DNA from: Vibrio coralliilyticus ATCC BAA-450
GTDB taxonomy: Bacteria; Pseudomonadota; Gammaproteobacteria; Enterobacterales; Vibrionaceae
Length of the DNA: 64,000 bases
Assembly (NCBI RefSeq): GCF_000176135.1
Contig: NZ_ACZN01000017.1
Coordinates: 744,001-808,000, forward strand
Direction of reading: 5' to 3'
Shown piece after piece: positions 17,006 to 24,641 of this stretch. Position 1 is the stretch's first letter, and every line of letters begins with the position of its first letter. Position numbers and translations under genes: made by a program. The notes under the pieces are model-generated. The model searched no databases. It was not told where the DNA came from and saw only the letters and a list, made by a program, of their open reading frames with translations.

Positions 17006-17040
17006 CATAGACATCCTTTCAACTGTACTGGATGTCTATG
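17006..17040 (+). terminator. Stem-loop after the SDR gene, weak terminator
   Basis: CATAGACATCC (17006-17016) and GGATGTCTATG (17030-17040) are perfect complements across a 13-nt loop. It starts 25 bp after the SDR stop, but no T-tract follows, so termination would be inefficient or Rho-assisted. Confidence 0.5.
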
Positions 17041-17168
17041 GACAGAAAAATCCAGACAAAATCTGCAGTGGGTACAGATGTAGTAGCTAAGTAAAGCCAC
17101 TAATTCTCTACTCCGCTCTCCCCCCTGATAGTGATACAATCCCCGCATCAGAATTACCGAGAAACTCT

Positions 17169-17507
17169 ATGTTTATCCATCATGTTAACGGCATCGATTG
17201 GCTGGTGATTACCGCCTTTAAAGAACTGAAACCTCTATTTATTGAAGAAGCTGGTGCGATCCCCTCTTGCTTCTCTGCTGACAGCGAATTGAGCCTGATT
17301 GATCAAGCCAAGCGCGCTTATGGATATTTGCCTTCACTCGACGGAGTAATCACTGATACCGGCACTTTTCAAAGCCGTGATAACGAAGAAGATTTAAACC
17401 CACAGCTTGCGTGCTTAGTTGAGGGACGTGGTCGAGTGTTTATCTACCACGGCGGCTTTGTCGCTTTTGTGGATGACGAGCAAACCTTTATTACTCGAAT
17501 GCACTGA
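17169..17507 (+). CDS. Hypothetical protein, 112 aa
   Basis: I do not recognise the family. The product is soluble, acidic, and has no signal peptide or membrane helix. It starts MFIHHVNGIDWLVITAFKEL and ends YHGGFVAFVDDEQTFITRMH. The regular alternation of hydrophobic and charged residues looks like a folded alpha/beta protein, not a chance frame. The ATG follows GAGAAACTCT. It is the last gene before copy B of the 38-bp repeat. Confidence 0.6.
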   Translation: MFIHHVNGIDWLVITAFKELKPLFIEEAGAIPSCFSADSELSLIDQAKRAYGYLPSLDGVITDTGTFQSRDNEEDLNPQLACLVEGRGRVFIYHGGFVAFVDDEQTFITRMH

Positions 17508-17554
17508 AAGCTATTCAGTAAGTTGAAATCGGCAAGTTGTCCCCTATCAGGATT

Positions 17555-17592
17555 GGGGCACTTTTGAGTTACGAAGTGTCGCCTGTGAGGGT
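17555..17592 (+). repeat. 38-bp repeat, copy B
   Basis: This is the second copy of the element at 15303-15340 in direct orientation, differing at two positions. It lies 48 bp after the hypothetical gene. The two copies enclose 2.2 kb holding the IclR gene, an SDR gene and the hypothetical gene. Confidence 0.7.
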
Positions 17593-17657
17593 TCTGGACA
17601 TAAACGTGTAGTACTTTGCTTTAATTCACTTTGCCCAGAACAGAACAAGAATATCTG

Positions 17658-18206
17658 CTAGCTCGCATCACTTCCTGAAAGCTGGAGGATCCAAGAAGCT
17701 ATCTCTTCGATTGTGGTTTGATTGCCATTTAGTAGTCGAGTCATTAAACCGCCCAATAACAAAGCATAGGCCTGATTAGCATTCTCTTTACCTACAATTT
17801 TATGTAGCTCTGCCAAAAATTTGCTATCTGCCATTTTTAGAAGCCGATCATTGGCTATGTCTTGACTGTCTCTATTTTTAACATAGTCCAATAGCACCGT
17901 CATTTCGCCCCTAAAGCGACTATCCAAAGCCTTTATCAATTGGGTAATGGCTTGCCCTTTGTCTTCAGGTAGGGCTGAATTACGCTCTACGCCATAAAGT
18001 GAGTGAGGCTCTAGCACAAACTCTGTACAGGCAGTAAATAGCTCTTCCTTACTTGAGAAGTAGTGGTAAAGAGCACTTTTGGATACGCCTAGAGCTTCTG
18101 CAATGCCTCGCATTCCTAATCCATTCAGCCCGTGCTCTGAAAAAACATCAACGGCTTTGGTGATAAGTTCATTACGGTATGCTTCTCGATCTACGATTTT
18201 TGGCAT
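17658..18206 (-). CDS. TetR-family transcriptional repressor
   Basis: From the start MPKIVDREAYRNELITKAVDVF, residues 1-60 form the TetR HTH (MRGIAEALGVSKSALYHYFSSKEELF). The C-terminal ligand domain is about 120 residues. I placed the start at 18206 because AGAGGCG stands 6 nt before it; an in-frame ATG eight codons upstream has no such site and overlaps the first operator. The gene diverges from the membrane-protein gene at 18414 across a region with four copies of an AGWCCA-YGGWCT palindrome, most likely its own binding sites. The regulator probably represses itself and the divergent pair. The ligand is unknown. Confidence 0.88.
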   Translation of the reverse strand: MPKIVDREAYRNELITKAVDVFSEHGLNGLGMRGIAEALGVSKSALYHYFSSKEELFTACTEFVLEPHSLYGVERNSALPEDKGQAITQLIKALDSRFRGEMTVLLDYVKNRDSQDIANDRLLKMADSKFLAELHKIVGKENANQAYALLLGGLMTRLLNGNQTTIEEIASWILQLSGSDAS

Positions 18207-18223
18207 TATTTCGCCTCTTTTAA

Positions 18224-18359
18224 AGTCCATCTGGACTATATCCTCACTGAGTTTAAAAGTCCACTGGTCGATAAAACGAAACCTTTAAAAGACCACCTGG
18301 ACTAAAAACATTGACAAGATCAAAAATGATCAAGTAATCTTATTTAGACCACACGGACT
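18224..18359. promoter_or_regulatory. Four-copy TetR operator array
   Basis: Four related palindromes lie between the TetR gene and the divergent gene: AGTCCATCTGGACT (18224-18237), AGTCCACTGGTC (18258-18269), AGACCACCTGGACT (18290-18303) and AGACCACACGGACT (18346-18359). The consensus is AGWCCA-nn-YGGWCT. The second copy is shorter and the least symmetric. Their placement makes them strong candidates for TetR binding; that step is inference. Confidence 0.75.
18311..18340 (+). promoter_or_regulatory. Sigma-70-like promoter for the 18414 gene
   Basis: A perfect -35 TTGACA (18311-18316) is followed after 18 bp by TAATCT (18335-18340) as a weak -10. Operator copies 3 and 4 flank it on both sides, so repressor binding would block polymerase. 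Confidence 0.5.
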
Positions 18360-18413
18360 AAATAAGATTACATAATTACTCGTTCGTAGTTATTTCAGAT
18401 AAAGGGGGACACC

Positions 18414-19031
18414 ATGAACAAAGATCAACTTACCTTAAAAGATGCACCTATTAACTGGCAGTGCAATGGTAAATTCAATTTCACAACGGGCTATGGTGCG
18501 ACTAAAACTGAGAGTGCGATTGCAAATTATGCCGCATTCATCGCACCAGCAATCCTATACTTTTTTGCATGGAAAGAGCTTGATTGGAGTGTGCTACAAA
18601 TTATCGTAGCCGCTGTTTTAACCTTAGATATGATTGGTGGTGTGCTAACGAACTCGCTTGGTTCAATGAAGCGTTACCTTCATACCAATCAAGACCTAGA
18701 TGTTAATTGGTTGGGGAAACTAGTGAAAAGTAAATTCCTATTCCCAGCAATCCATTTTCAATTGTTCGCGATTCCACTGTGTTTTGACGTCGCATGGTCT
18801 TATGCTTTCTTTTGGTATGGCATGATGATGGCATCAATTGTATTTATGCTTTTTATACCTTTGTATCTACACCGTCCTGTCGCACTGTTGATCGTAATGC
18901 TATCGATCATTCTTGCTCAACTTATACCTTCACCTATCGGTCTTGAGTGGATTGCTCCCATTTACATGATTAAGTTAGTGCTTTCTCATGGCGTAAGAGA
19001 AGAGCCATATCGTCCAACACTAGAAAGCTAA
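18414..19031 (+). CDS. Hypothetical integral membrane protein, 205 aa
   Basis: I do not recognise a family. The N-terminal 35 residues are polar; hydrophobic segments follow at about 40-55, 62-78, 105-125, 128-150 and 155-175, and a short polar tail ends the protein. A strong Shine-Dalgarno (AAAGGGGGA) precedes the ATG. It is the first gene after the TetR operator array and is followed after 95 bp by an NAD(P)-binding protein gene, so both are probably induced together when TetR binds its ligand. A transport or membrane-stress role is possible but has no motif support. Confidence 0.75.
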   Translation: MNKDQLTLKDAPINWQCNGKFNFTTGYGATKTESAIANYAAFIAPAILYFFAWKELDWSVLQIIVAAVLTLDMIGGVLTNSLGSMKRYLHTNQDLDVNWLGKLVKSKFLFPAIHFQLFAIPLCFDVAWSYAFFWYGMMMASIVFMLFIPLYLHRPVALLIVMLSIILAQLIPSPIGLEWIAPIYMIKLVLSHGVREEPYRPTLES

Positions 19032-19126
19032 CGACACTGAAGCAATGGTGACACAAATTTAGTCCGCTGTTGCTTCAAAGTAATTCAATCCGGAGAGTAC
19101 GTAACTCCATACCTAAGGGTCAAAAC

Positions 19127-19996
19127 ATGTTAGAACCACCAAGAGTATTGGTCGTCGGTGCAACAGGCTACCTAGGCTCACACATTATCAAACAGTTACA
19201 GCGAGAAGAATATGACTTTAAAGCTCTCGCCCGGAATAGACAGAAGCTACTTGATCTCGGGTTGCATGACCATCAGGTAGTTGAAGCGCAGGCAACGGAT
19301 CCTGATTCCCTTGTGGACTTATGTAAGAACATAGATGTTGTCATATCTTGCTTAGGTATTACCCGACAACGAGATGGTTTGAAATATATGGATGTTGACT
19401 ACCAAGCCAACTTTAATATCTTGGTAGAGGCGGAAAAATCAGGCGTAGAGAAGTTTATCTACATTTCAGCATTCAATGCACAAAAATATACCAATGTTCG
19501 CATGTTAAGAGCTAAAGAAAGATTTTCTGACCGTCTACTTAGCTCAGAAAGACTACAACCATGCGTAATTAGACCAAATGGTTTCTTCTCTGATTTAGAA
19601 GAAATCTATCGCATGGCAACCAAAGGTAGCGTTTACATTTTTGGATCTTCGGCTATGAAGTTAAACCCGATACATGGCGAAGATCTCGCTGAATTTTGCA
19701 TCAAATCTATCCAGTCGAATATGAAAGAATTAGATGTAGGAGGCCCAGAAGTATTAACAACAACCCAAATTGCCCAGTTTGCTTTTGAAGCCCAACATAA
19801 AGACGAGAGCATTGTCCGATTACCAGACTATCTAAGACGCGTAGCTTTATGTTTAGTGGAGCGTCTACCTGAGAAATGGGGTGGTGCCACAGAGTTTTTC
19901 TTAACTGTTATGGGGAATGACTCCATTGCTCCAACTTATGGGAAACATAAAATAAGCGATTACTATGCAGAGTTATTTACGATGAATAACAATTAG
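19127..19996 (+). CDS. NAD(P)-binding atypical SDR (NmrA/SDR_a5-like)
   Basis: From ATG 19127 the protein (289 aa) begins MLEPPRVLVVGATGYLGSHI, a GxxGxxG dinucleotide motif at residues 11-17. Then follow DVVISCLGITRQRDG, VEKFIYISAFNAQ and VIRPNGFFSDL, the layout of atypical SDRs that act as reductases or redox sensors. I took 19127 because AAGGGT stands at 19115-19120; a TTG frame extension upstream begins inside non-coding sequence. It probably shares the TetR-controlled transcript with the membrane protein. The catalytic Tyr-Lys pair of classical SDRs is not clear, so a binding or sensor role is possible. Confidence 0.82.
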   Translation: MLEPPRVLVVGATGYLGSHIIKQLQREEYDFKALARNRQKLLDLGLHDHQVVEAQATDPDSLVDLCKNIDVVISCLGITRQRDGLKYMDVDYQANFNILVEAEKSGVEKFIYISAFNAQKYTNVRMLRAKERFSDRLLSSERLQPCVIRPNGFFSDLEEIYRMATKGSVYIFGSSAMKLNPIHGEDLAEFCIKSIQSNMKELDVGGPEVLTTTQIAQFAFEAQHKDESIVRLPDYLRRVALCLVERLPEKWGGATEFFLTVMGNDSIAPTYGKHKISDYYAELFTMNNN

Positions 19997-20144
19997 TGAT
20001 CGTAAAGAGTCTAAGACATAATCGGGCACAGACTTTTCGGAAGAGAGAAAAGCCTGCATTAGCGCTTATCAACAGTCTGCTTTTTCAGAGGGCCTCAGAA
20101 AGGGGGAATTGTAAGTCAGCCCCCCAACCAGCCTTATTGCCCCG

Positions 20145-20627
20145 TTAACTCAAAGGCACATGGAAAGTGCTCTTGATCTCTTTAACCGATACATTGGACT
20201 GAATAGCGCTAACGCCTTTGACTCGTCGTATGGAACTAATTCGTTCAAAGTACTCATCTAAGTCTTGTGCCACGACCTGTACGATATAATCTGCGCCACC
20301 AGCGATGCAGTGACACATAGTGATCCAGTCTGACACCGCTACATAGTCTTCAAACGGGTCGGTGTTTTCTACTTCATGGCTACCCAGTGTCACCAGAGTG
20401 AAGCCCGAGACCTGAAAGCCAAGCTTCTTACGGTTCAGTCTTGCGGCATAACCTTCGATATAACCCTCTTGTTCCATCTTCTTCCAGCGTCGCCAGCAAG
20501 GTGTTTCACTCAGATTAACTTCTTCGGCTAACTTGCTGTTGCTGATACGGCCATCTTTCTGGATACGTTCAAGAATGGAGAAATCTGTACTGTCCAACTC
20601 GAAATTGGTTGATTCTTTCTTTTTCAT
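20145..20627 (-). CDS. Lrp/AsnC-family regulator
   Basis: The 160-residue protein has an N-terminal HTH (DSTDFSILERIQKDGRISNSKLAEEVNLSETPCWRRWKKME) and a C-terminal RAM domain (ADYIVQVVAQDLDEYFERI) that binds amino acids and mediates octamer assembly. It diverges from a LysE-type exporter gene, a recurrent pairing in which the regulator induces amino-acid export. The intergenic region is 121 bp. The specific amino acid is unknown. Confidence 0.92.
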   Translation of the reverse strand: MKKKESTNFELDSTDFSILERIQKDGRISNSKLAEEVNLSETPCWRRWKKMEQEGYIEGYAARLNRKKLGFQVSGFTLVTLGSHEVENTDPFEDYVAVSDWITMCHCIAGGADYIVQVVAQDLDEYFERISSIRRVKGVSAIQSNVSVKEIKSTFHVPLS

Positions 20628-20748
20628 GACCTGTTTAGAAATAGTCTGCTCAAATTTACGAATACCATAACCCAGATAGCAATTTTATTCCTGCGGAGAT
20701 CGGTAGACTGGATCTCATATTGCAACAATGACTTTTTGGGAGTGAGCA

Positions 20749-21348
20749 ATGAGTGCTCAGTTAATGACAGCTTTTATGCTGTTCGCAGTATCAATTTCGA
20801 TGACCCCTGGCGCGGGGAATATCGCTTTGATTGGTCTTTCTAGCCGCTATGGTGTAGGTGCGACCTTACCTTTTATCGTCGGTAACGCAGTTGGTGTGAT
20901 CGCCATTCTCGCTGGAGCCAGCCTTGGCGTTGCAGGGCTACTGAATCTCTATCCGACGTTGTACCTAGTCTTGAAGTGGCTTGGTGCCGCGTATTTGCTA
21001 TACATGGCATGGGGTATTGCCCATATGGAACTCGACAGTGATACCAGTGTGAAAAAGTCCGGCCTGTTGTCCGGCGTCTTAGTACAGATCCTTAACCCGA
21101 AAAGCTGGGTCGCATCCATCACAGTGTTTTCCCAATTCGTCTCGCCTAGCAGTAACTATATCGCTCAGGTGGTGTTTATTATTGGAGTGATGGTGATAAC
21201 GGGTGTCATTGGTATGTTGGTCTGGGCTTACTTTGGCTCAATGTTGACGCGCCTGATCAACTCTCCTGAGAAAATGGTGATGGTGAACCGTTGTTTTGCC
21301 GGCAGTTTGGCAGCAGTCGCGGTGTTTGTGGTCACTCAACCGATCTAA
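20749..21348 (+). CDS. LysE/RhtB-family amino-acid exporter
   Basis: The 199-residue protein has about six hydrophobic helices. The N-terminal MTPGAGNIALIGLSSRYG matches the LysE-family signature (TPGPxxxxxxxxxxxxG), and the mid-protein GVLVQILNPKSWVASI matches the conserved NPK motif. It exports an amino acid or derivative across the inner membrane. GGGAGTGAGC stands before the ATG. The divergent Lrp gene is its likely regulator. Confidence 0.92.
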   Translation: MSAQLMTAFMLFAVSISMTPGAGNIALIGLSSRYGVGATLPFIVGNAVGVIAILAGASLGVAGLLNLYPTLYLVLKWLGAAYLLYMAWGIAHMELDSDTSVKKSGLLSGVLVQILNPKSWVASITVFSQFVSPSSNYIAQVVFIIGVMVITGVIGMLVWAYFGSMLTRLINSPEKMVMVNRCFAGSLAAVAVFVVTQPI

Positions 21349-21388
21349 CGACCTTTCGCCAAGACTCGCGAGATTGCTGGACAAATAG

Positions 21389-21416
21389 AAAAGCCTTCAA
21401 TAAATGAAGGCTTTTT
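21389..21416. terminator. Bidirectional rho-independent terminator
   Basis: AGCCTTCA (21392-21399) pairs with TGAAGGCT (21405-21412) across 5 nt, with an A-run before and a T-run after. It separates the LysE gene from the convergent AraC-GyrI gene. Confidence 0.92.
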
Positions 21417-21440
21417 ATCGGGATACGCTACCTTAATCAG

Positions 21441-22343
21441 TTACTGCTTAATCGCAGTACAAAAGCTCACATCGGAGTGTTGAGTCACTGGGTCATAACT
21501 GTGATAAAGCTCGAAACAAGGTCGATCATCGTTTTCCATTCCAGAATTAATCACGTTACTCATTAGATCATCCCATGCTTTTGAGTACTGAGTAGGCTCG
21601 GTAATCTTCTGACGCATAACCGCGTAATCGCCACCCGGAAAATCCTGCAGTTCTATATTGCCCGGTACTTCCGTGCCCTCTGGCACCATTAAGCAGATAT
21701 CGGTACGGCACTTATCATTTGGGGTAATTTCTGGATTGTCGTGGAAAATAAAGATACAGGTGTTTTCAGCCAGTCCCTTCATTCCAGCCCACTGATAAAG
21801 GCGACTTGATGGTTCCTGATAGCCTTCGCCATAAGGACCAGTAACTCGAACATAGGCTAATTTTGTTGCTTCAAACTTTTGAATTTCCATTGTCTTGCTC
21901 CACATCGTTGGTTCCGAGCCAGTATATGGATCGCCACTCTCGCCTTCGTTTCCATTCTTGCGCAACGTGTGTCCAATCTTGCTGTTTCGCGCCAGTTTGG
22001 AAAATTCTTGATAGTTTTCACAATCTCTAAACTCAGTTGGTGTTACGCCATAGTGCTGCTTGAATGCCTTAGCCAGACTCTGCGAAGAGGAGAAACCATA
22101 CTCAAGTGCAATGTTGAGTATTGGTTGCTTAGACTTGAACAGATCATCAGCGGCGGCGGCCAGTCTCAGACGACGAATGTAGTCAGCCAGAGTCTCACCC
22201 TGTACCGCTTTAAACGTGCGGTGAAAATGGTATGGAGAGAGGTTAGCCAAGGCGGCGACTTCTGGCAGGTTTAAAGGTTGGTTAAAATGTTTTTCCAGAT
22301 AGCGAATGACTGGAGTTAGCCGTTTTTTGTAATCAACGCGCAT
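21441..22343 (-). CDS. AraC-family regulator with C-terminal GyrI-like effector domain
   Basis: From ATG 22343 the protein is 300 residues. Residues 1-105 hold two AraC HTH motifs (NLPEVAALANLSPYHFHRTFKAVQGETLADYIRRLRL and ILNIALEYGFSSSQSLAKAFKQHYGVTPTEFR), and residues from about 150 form a GyrI/BmrR-like ligand pocket (VRVTGPYGEGYQEPSSRLYQWAG, DICLMVPEG, FPGGDYAVMRQ). This Rob/SoxS-like DNA domain fused to a small-molecule pocket is typical of one-component sensors of amphipathic or cationic compounds. An in-frame ATG 16 codons upstream exists but lacks the domain start. No target gene is adjacent; the neighbour on the left is convergent. Confidence 0.88.
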   Translation of the reverse strand: MRVDYKKRLTPVIRYLEKHFNQPLNLPEVAALANLSPYHFHRTFKAVQGETLADYIRRLRLAAAADDLFKSKQPILNIALEYGFSSSQSLAKAFKQHYGVTPTEFRDCENYQEFSKLARNSKIGHTLRKNGNEGESGDPYTGSEPTMWSKTMEIQKFEATKLAYVRVTGPYGEGYQEPSSRLYQWAGMKGLAENTCIFIFHDNPEITPNDKCRTDICLMVPEGTEVPGNIELQDFPGGDYAVMRQKITEPTQYSKAWDDLMSNVINSGMENDDRPCFELYHSYDPVTQHSDVSFCTAIKQ

Positions 22344-22636
22344 TCTTGGTTCATCCTTGCTTAATTTGCTGAAAAGCCTACCCCACAGCACGCTCGCTTC
22401 AAAGCTATGATTGGATAAATGTATAGCGTGTCTCGATTCGCCTCAGACAAGAACAACTTTCAGCACCCTCCAGCCGCACATAGCAGGCTGGAGGGTGATA
22501 TAACAGTAATAGTAGGTATCTGACTGATATACAGAGAGTTGTGTTTAGTAGATCATGAGTGGTTACAAAATGACCATTGTAAAGAAAATAAAAAAGAGGA
22601 ATATGGACTTAGGAGCTGCAAACAGGAGATAGTTTT
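22344..22636. other. Intergenic region, control region only
   Basis: The stretch contains the promoter side of the AraC-GyrI gene and, at about 22465-22497, a CTCCAGCC/GGCTGGAG hairpin without a T-tract. I see no other gene until the small ORF at 22637. Confidence 0.4.
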
Positions 22637-22798
22637 ATGACTTTATTTCTGACAATCATGATTTTTCTGAGCTTCATGGCTATGCTCGCTATTGGCGTTA
22701 TGTTTTCCCGCAAGCCTCTAAAAGGAGGTGGATGTTTCAAAGCATCCGACGTAGATAGTATTACAAAAAACAACATCAAGAATCGCACTGATATTTAA
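22637..22798 (+). CDS. Small membrane protein, 53 aa, NqrM-like
   Basis: This short frame has an AGGAG Shine-Dalgarno (22623-22627) 9 nt before ATG. It encodes one hydrophobic helix (residues 3-23) followed by FSRKPLKGGGC and a polar tail ending NRTDI. The helix-plus-GxxFxRKxLxGxC layout resembles NqrM (DUF539), a small protein that delivers iron to Na+-translocating NADH:quinone reductase. The cysteine-rich tail of NqrM is missing here, with only Cys33 left, so it is either a diverged paralogue or a different small protein. Both neighbours lie on the opposite strand, so it is a free-standing gene. The NqrM link is a by-eye similarity. Confidence 0.5.
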   Translation: MTLFLTIMIFLSFMAMLAIGVMFSRKPLKGGGCFKASDVDSITKNNIKNRTDI

Positions 22799-22962
22799 CT
22801 GAGTAAACGTGCTCTGAACATCTACTCAAACGATTCTGGCACAATAGATTTGTTCACCAATTTGTCTTTCAACATCATTGACTCTTAGCGCTATGTTTTA
22901 GCCATGCTGCTAACTCTTTTTCTACATAGCGAGTCAGTATGAACCTAGAGTTACGACATGAC

Positions 22963-22998
22963 AAAAGCGCTTTAGTGCAAGCACACTAAAGCGTTTTT
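22963..22998 (-). terminator. Rho-independent terminator
   Basis: CGCTTTAGTG (22968-22977) pairs perfectly with CACTAAAGCG (22984-22993), with AAAA before and TTTTT after, so it works in both directions. It lies just past the stop of the minus-strand hydrolase gene. Confidence 0.85.
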
Positions 22999-23008
22999 CT
23001 TGATCAGA

Positions 23009-23935
23009 TTATTTATTGAAGAAATCCGCTACAGCATTTGCTGATAATGCTACCGCTTCTGGTTTGTAGTAAAAATCGACATGACTAAACTCGCTCAATG
23101 CTAGCACTTCGTGCTCATTAGTTAGTTTCTCAATAAATGCAGTTGAGCAAATCGCAGTTGGTGCATCCTGACCATATACCACTAATGTTGGCTGCACGAT
23201 TTTGTCGGCGTAATGCTCACAAAGAGAGAACAAGGATTGCATTGGTTGATCAGCGACATGCATATTAGTGAAATTCTCGACCGCTACAGGGCCTCGATAG
23301 CCATCACGACCATAATAGTCATAGGTCTCGCCTGCCATTTCTGGGAAAGCTGCTTCACCAACAAACTCCTCTTTCGACTGTTCGTCATTCAAACCAAATG
23401 GAGCAACATAATCTGGCTTCCCCGTATCAAACATTTGCTGTTTCGAAGCGTTTGCTGCCGTAATCATCTGGTGAACCATTGTTTTATCTGTCCACTGGAA
23501 GGCATCCGTCGCCATCATTCCTGACACTAGGGCCAGCTTTTTAATACGATGGTCAGTCACAGCGGAAGACGCCATGATTGAACCACCTTGGCAAATACCA
23601 AGGCCATAGATTTCATCGACATAAGGTAGTGAGCCCAAGAAAGAAACCGCATCCCATGTATTCTCGATTAAGCGAAACATGTATCGAGCTTGCATGTGCT
23701 CTCCAGGGAGTGATGGAGAGTCCCCCATGCCTAAGTAATCAAACGCAAGGAAGATAAAACCACGCTCTGCCATTTCTGGACCGTAAGTGGCTAGCACCTG
23801 CTCTTTGACTTGTGGAAACGGGCTCGCACCAAGAATTGCTTTGTATTTTTTCTTCTCATCAAACCCTTCTGGCAGGTACATATTACCAACGAGTTCCACA
23901 CCGAATGATTTAAATGTTACTTGTTTAATATTCAT
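23009..23935 (-). CDS. Alpha/beta hydrolase (YcjY/DLH-like) with cysteine elbow
   Basis: The 308-residue protein is an alpha/beta hydrolase. The nucleophile elbow reads GLGICQGGS, so Cys115 occupies the nucleophile position as in dienelactone hydrolases. FDYLGMGDSPSLPGEH lies near residues 65-80, a candidate Asp is in VYGQDAPTA and the His in FSHVDFY. The closest recognised group is the YcjY/COG1073-type. It lies in front of a DUF2255-like gene on the same strand (42 bp gap) and away from a divergent AraC gene at 24642. The substrate is unknown. Confidence 0.78.
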   Translation of the reverse strand: MNIKQVTFKSFGVELVGNMYLPEGFDEKKKYKAILGASPFPQVKEQVLATYGPEMAERGFIFLAFDYLGMGDSPSLPGEHMQARYMFRLIENTWDAVSFLGSLPYVDEIYGLGICQGGSIMASSAVTDHRIKKLALVSGMMATDAFQWTDKTMVHQMITAANASKQQMFDTGKPDYVAPFGLNDEQSKEEFVGEAAFPEMAGETYDYYGRDGYRGPVAVENFTNMHVADQPMQSLFSLCEHYADKIVQPTLVVYGQDAPTAICSTAFIEKLTNEHEVLALSEFSHVDFYYKPEAVALSANAVADFFNK

Positions 23936-23977
23936 CGCTATACCTTTTGTCTCTGTCGCTCTATGGGATTGATTTGA

Positions 23978-24376
23978 TTAGTTTTCAAATACAGGAACCA
24001 ACTCTAATGTTGTTGCTTCATGCTTCTCTTTATCAAACGTTAAACGCATTATTGGATAAATAAGCCCTAGTAACTTTCGATAGGCTTTATTAACTCGAGG
24101 AGTCACCATTTTTAAGTCATCAGGGACTTTGCCATTCACGAGCACTTCTAGATCACCGATTTTCATCGCCCCATTTGGTCGACAATCAGTGCTCGGGGCG
24201 TTGATGAATGCGTCATACCAACTACGCTTGCTGAACTTATACTGTCTGATAAAAAATCTACCTTCTGTTTGCACAATGGTGATGTCTATAAAGCGGTGTT
24301 CGCCACATCTAATTTGATGCACTTTTTGACCATCAACGGCTTGAATCAACTTATTCAACCTTGCTTCATTTCGCAT
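23978..24376 (-). CDS. Hypothetical protein, possibly DUF2255-like
   Basis: The 132-residue product has no signal peptide or membrane helix. The segment RFFIRQYKFSKRSWYDAFINAPS resembles proteins annotated as DUF2255, where an Arg-rich strand is followed by a WY-containing helix; I hold that family only loosely. GGGGTGA stands before ATG 24376; a GTG four codons upstream is in frame. It probably forms an operon with the downstream hydrolase and diverges from the AraC gene at 24642, which may control both. Confidence 0.6.
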   Translation of the reverse strand: MRNEARLNKLIQAVDGQKVHQIRCGEHRFIDITIVQTEGRFFIRQYKFSKRSWYDAFINAPSTDCRPNGAMKIGDLEVLVNGKVPDDLKMVTPRVNKAYRKLLGLIYPIMRLTFDKEKHEATTLELVPVFEN

Positions 24377-24467
24377 GATAGTTATCACCCCGTATAAGCT
24401 GTCTCGTAATTGATAGCGTTATCTTAGGCGGGAATTGCTGAAGTAGCAGTGCACAAAACCACGAGAG

Positions 24468-24513
24468 TTGTATACAAATCTCCGAGATGCCCCTTTTCGT
24501 TATTTTGTATACA
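24468..24513. promoter_or_regulatory. Paired TTGTATACA sites in the AraC/hydrolase divergent region
   Basis: TTGTATACA occurs at 24468-24476 and again at 24505-24513, 37 bp apart in the same orientation, each containing the palindrome TGTATACA. The spacing is about 3.5 helical turns. They lie between the minus-strand pair and the divergent AraC gene and are candidate regulator sites. Confidence 0.5.
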
Positions 24514-24641
24514 CATTACGGTGTTTTATGTACTGTGATATTGCCTAGGCTAACGCATAGTAGCTTTAGCAATAACCGACATTTGCGTGAGTTATTGTCT
24601 TTGACTGGCGCCAAAGTTGCGTTACGAAATGAGGTTTAACT

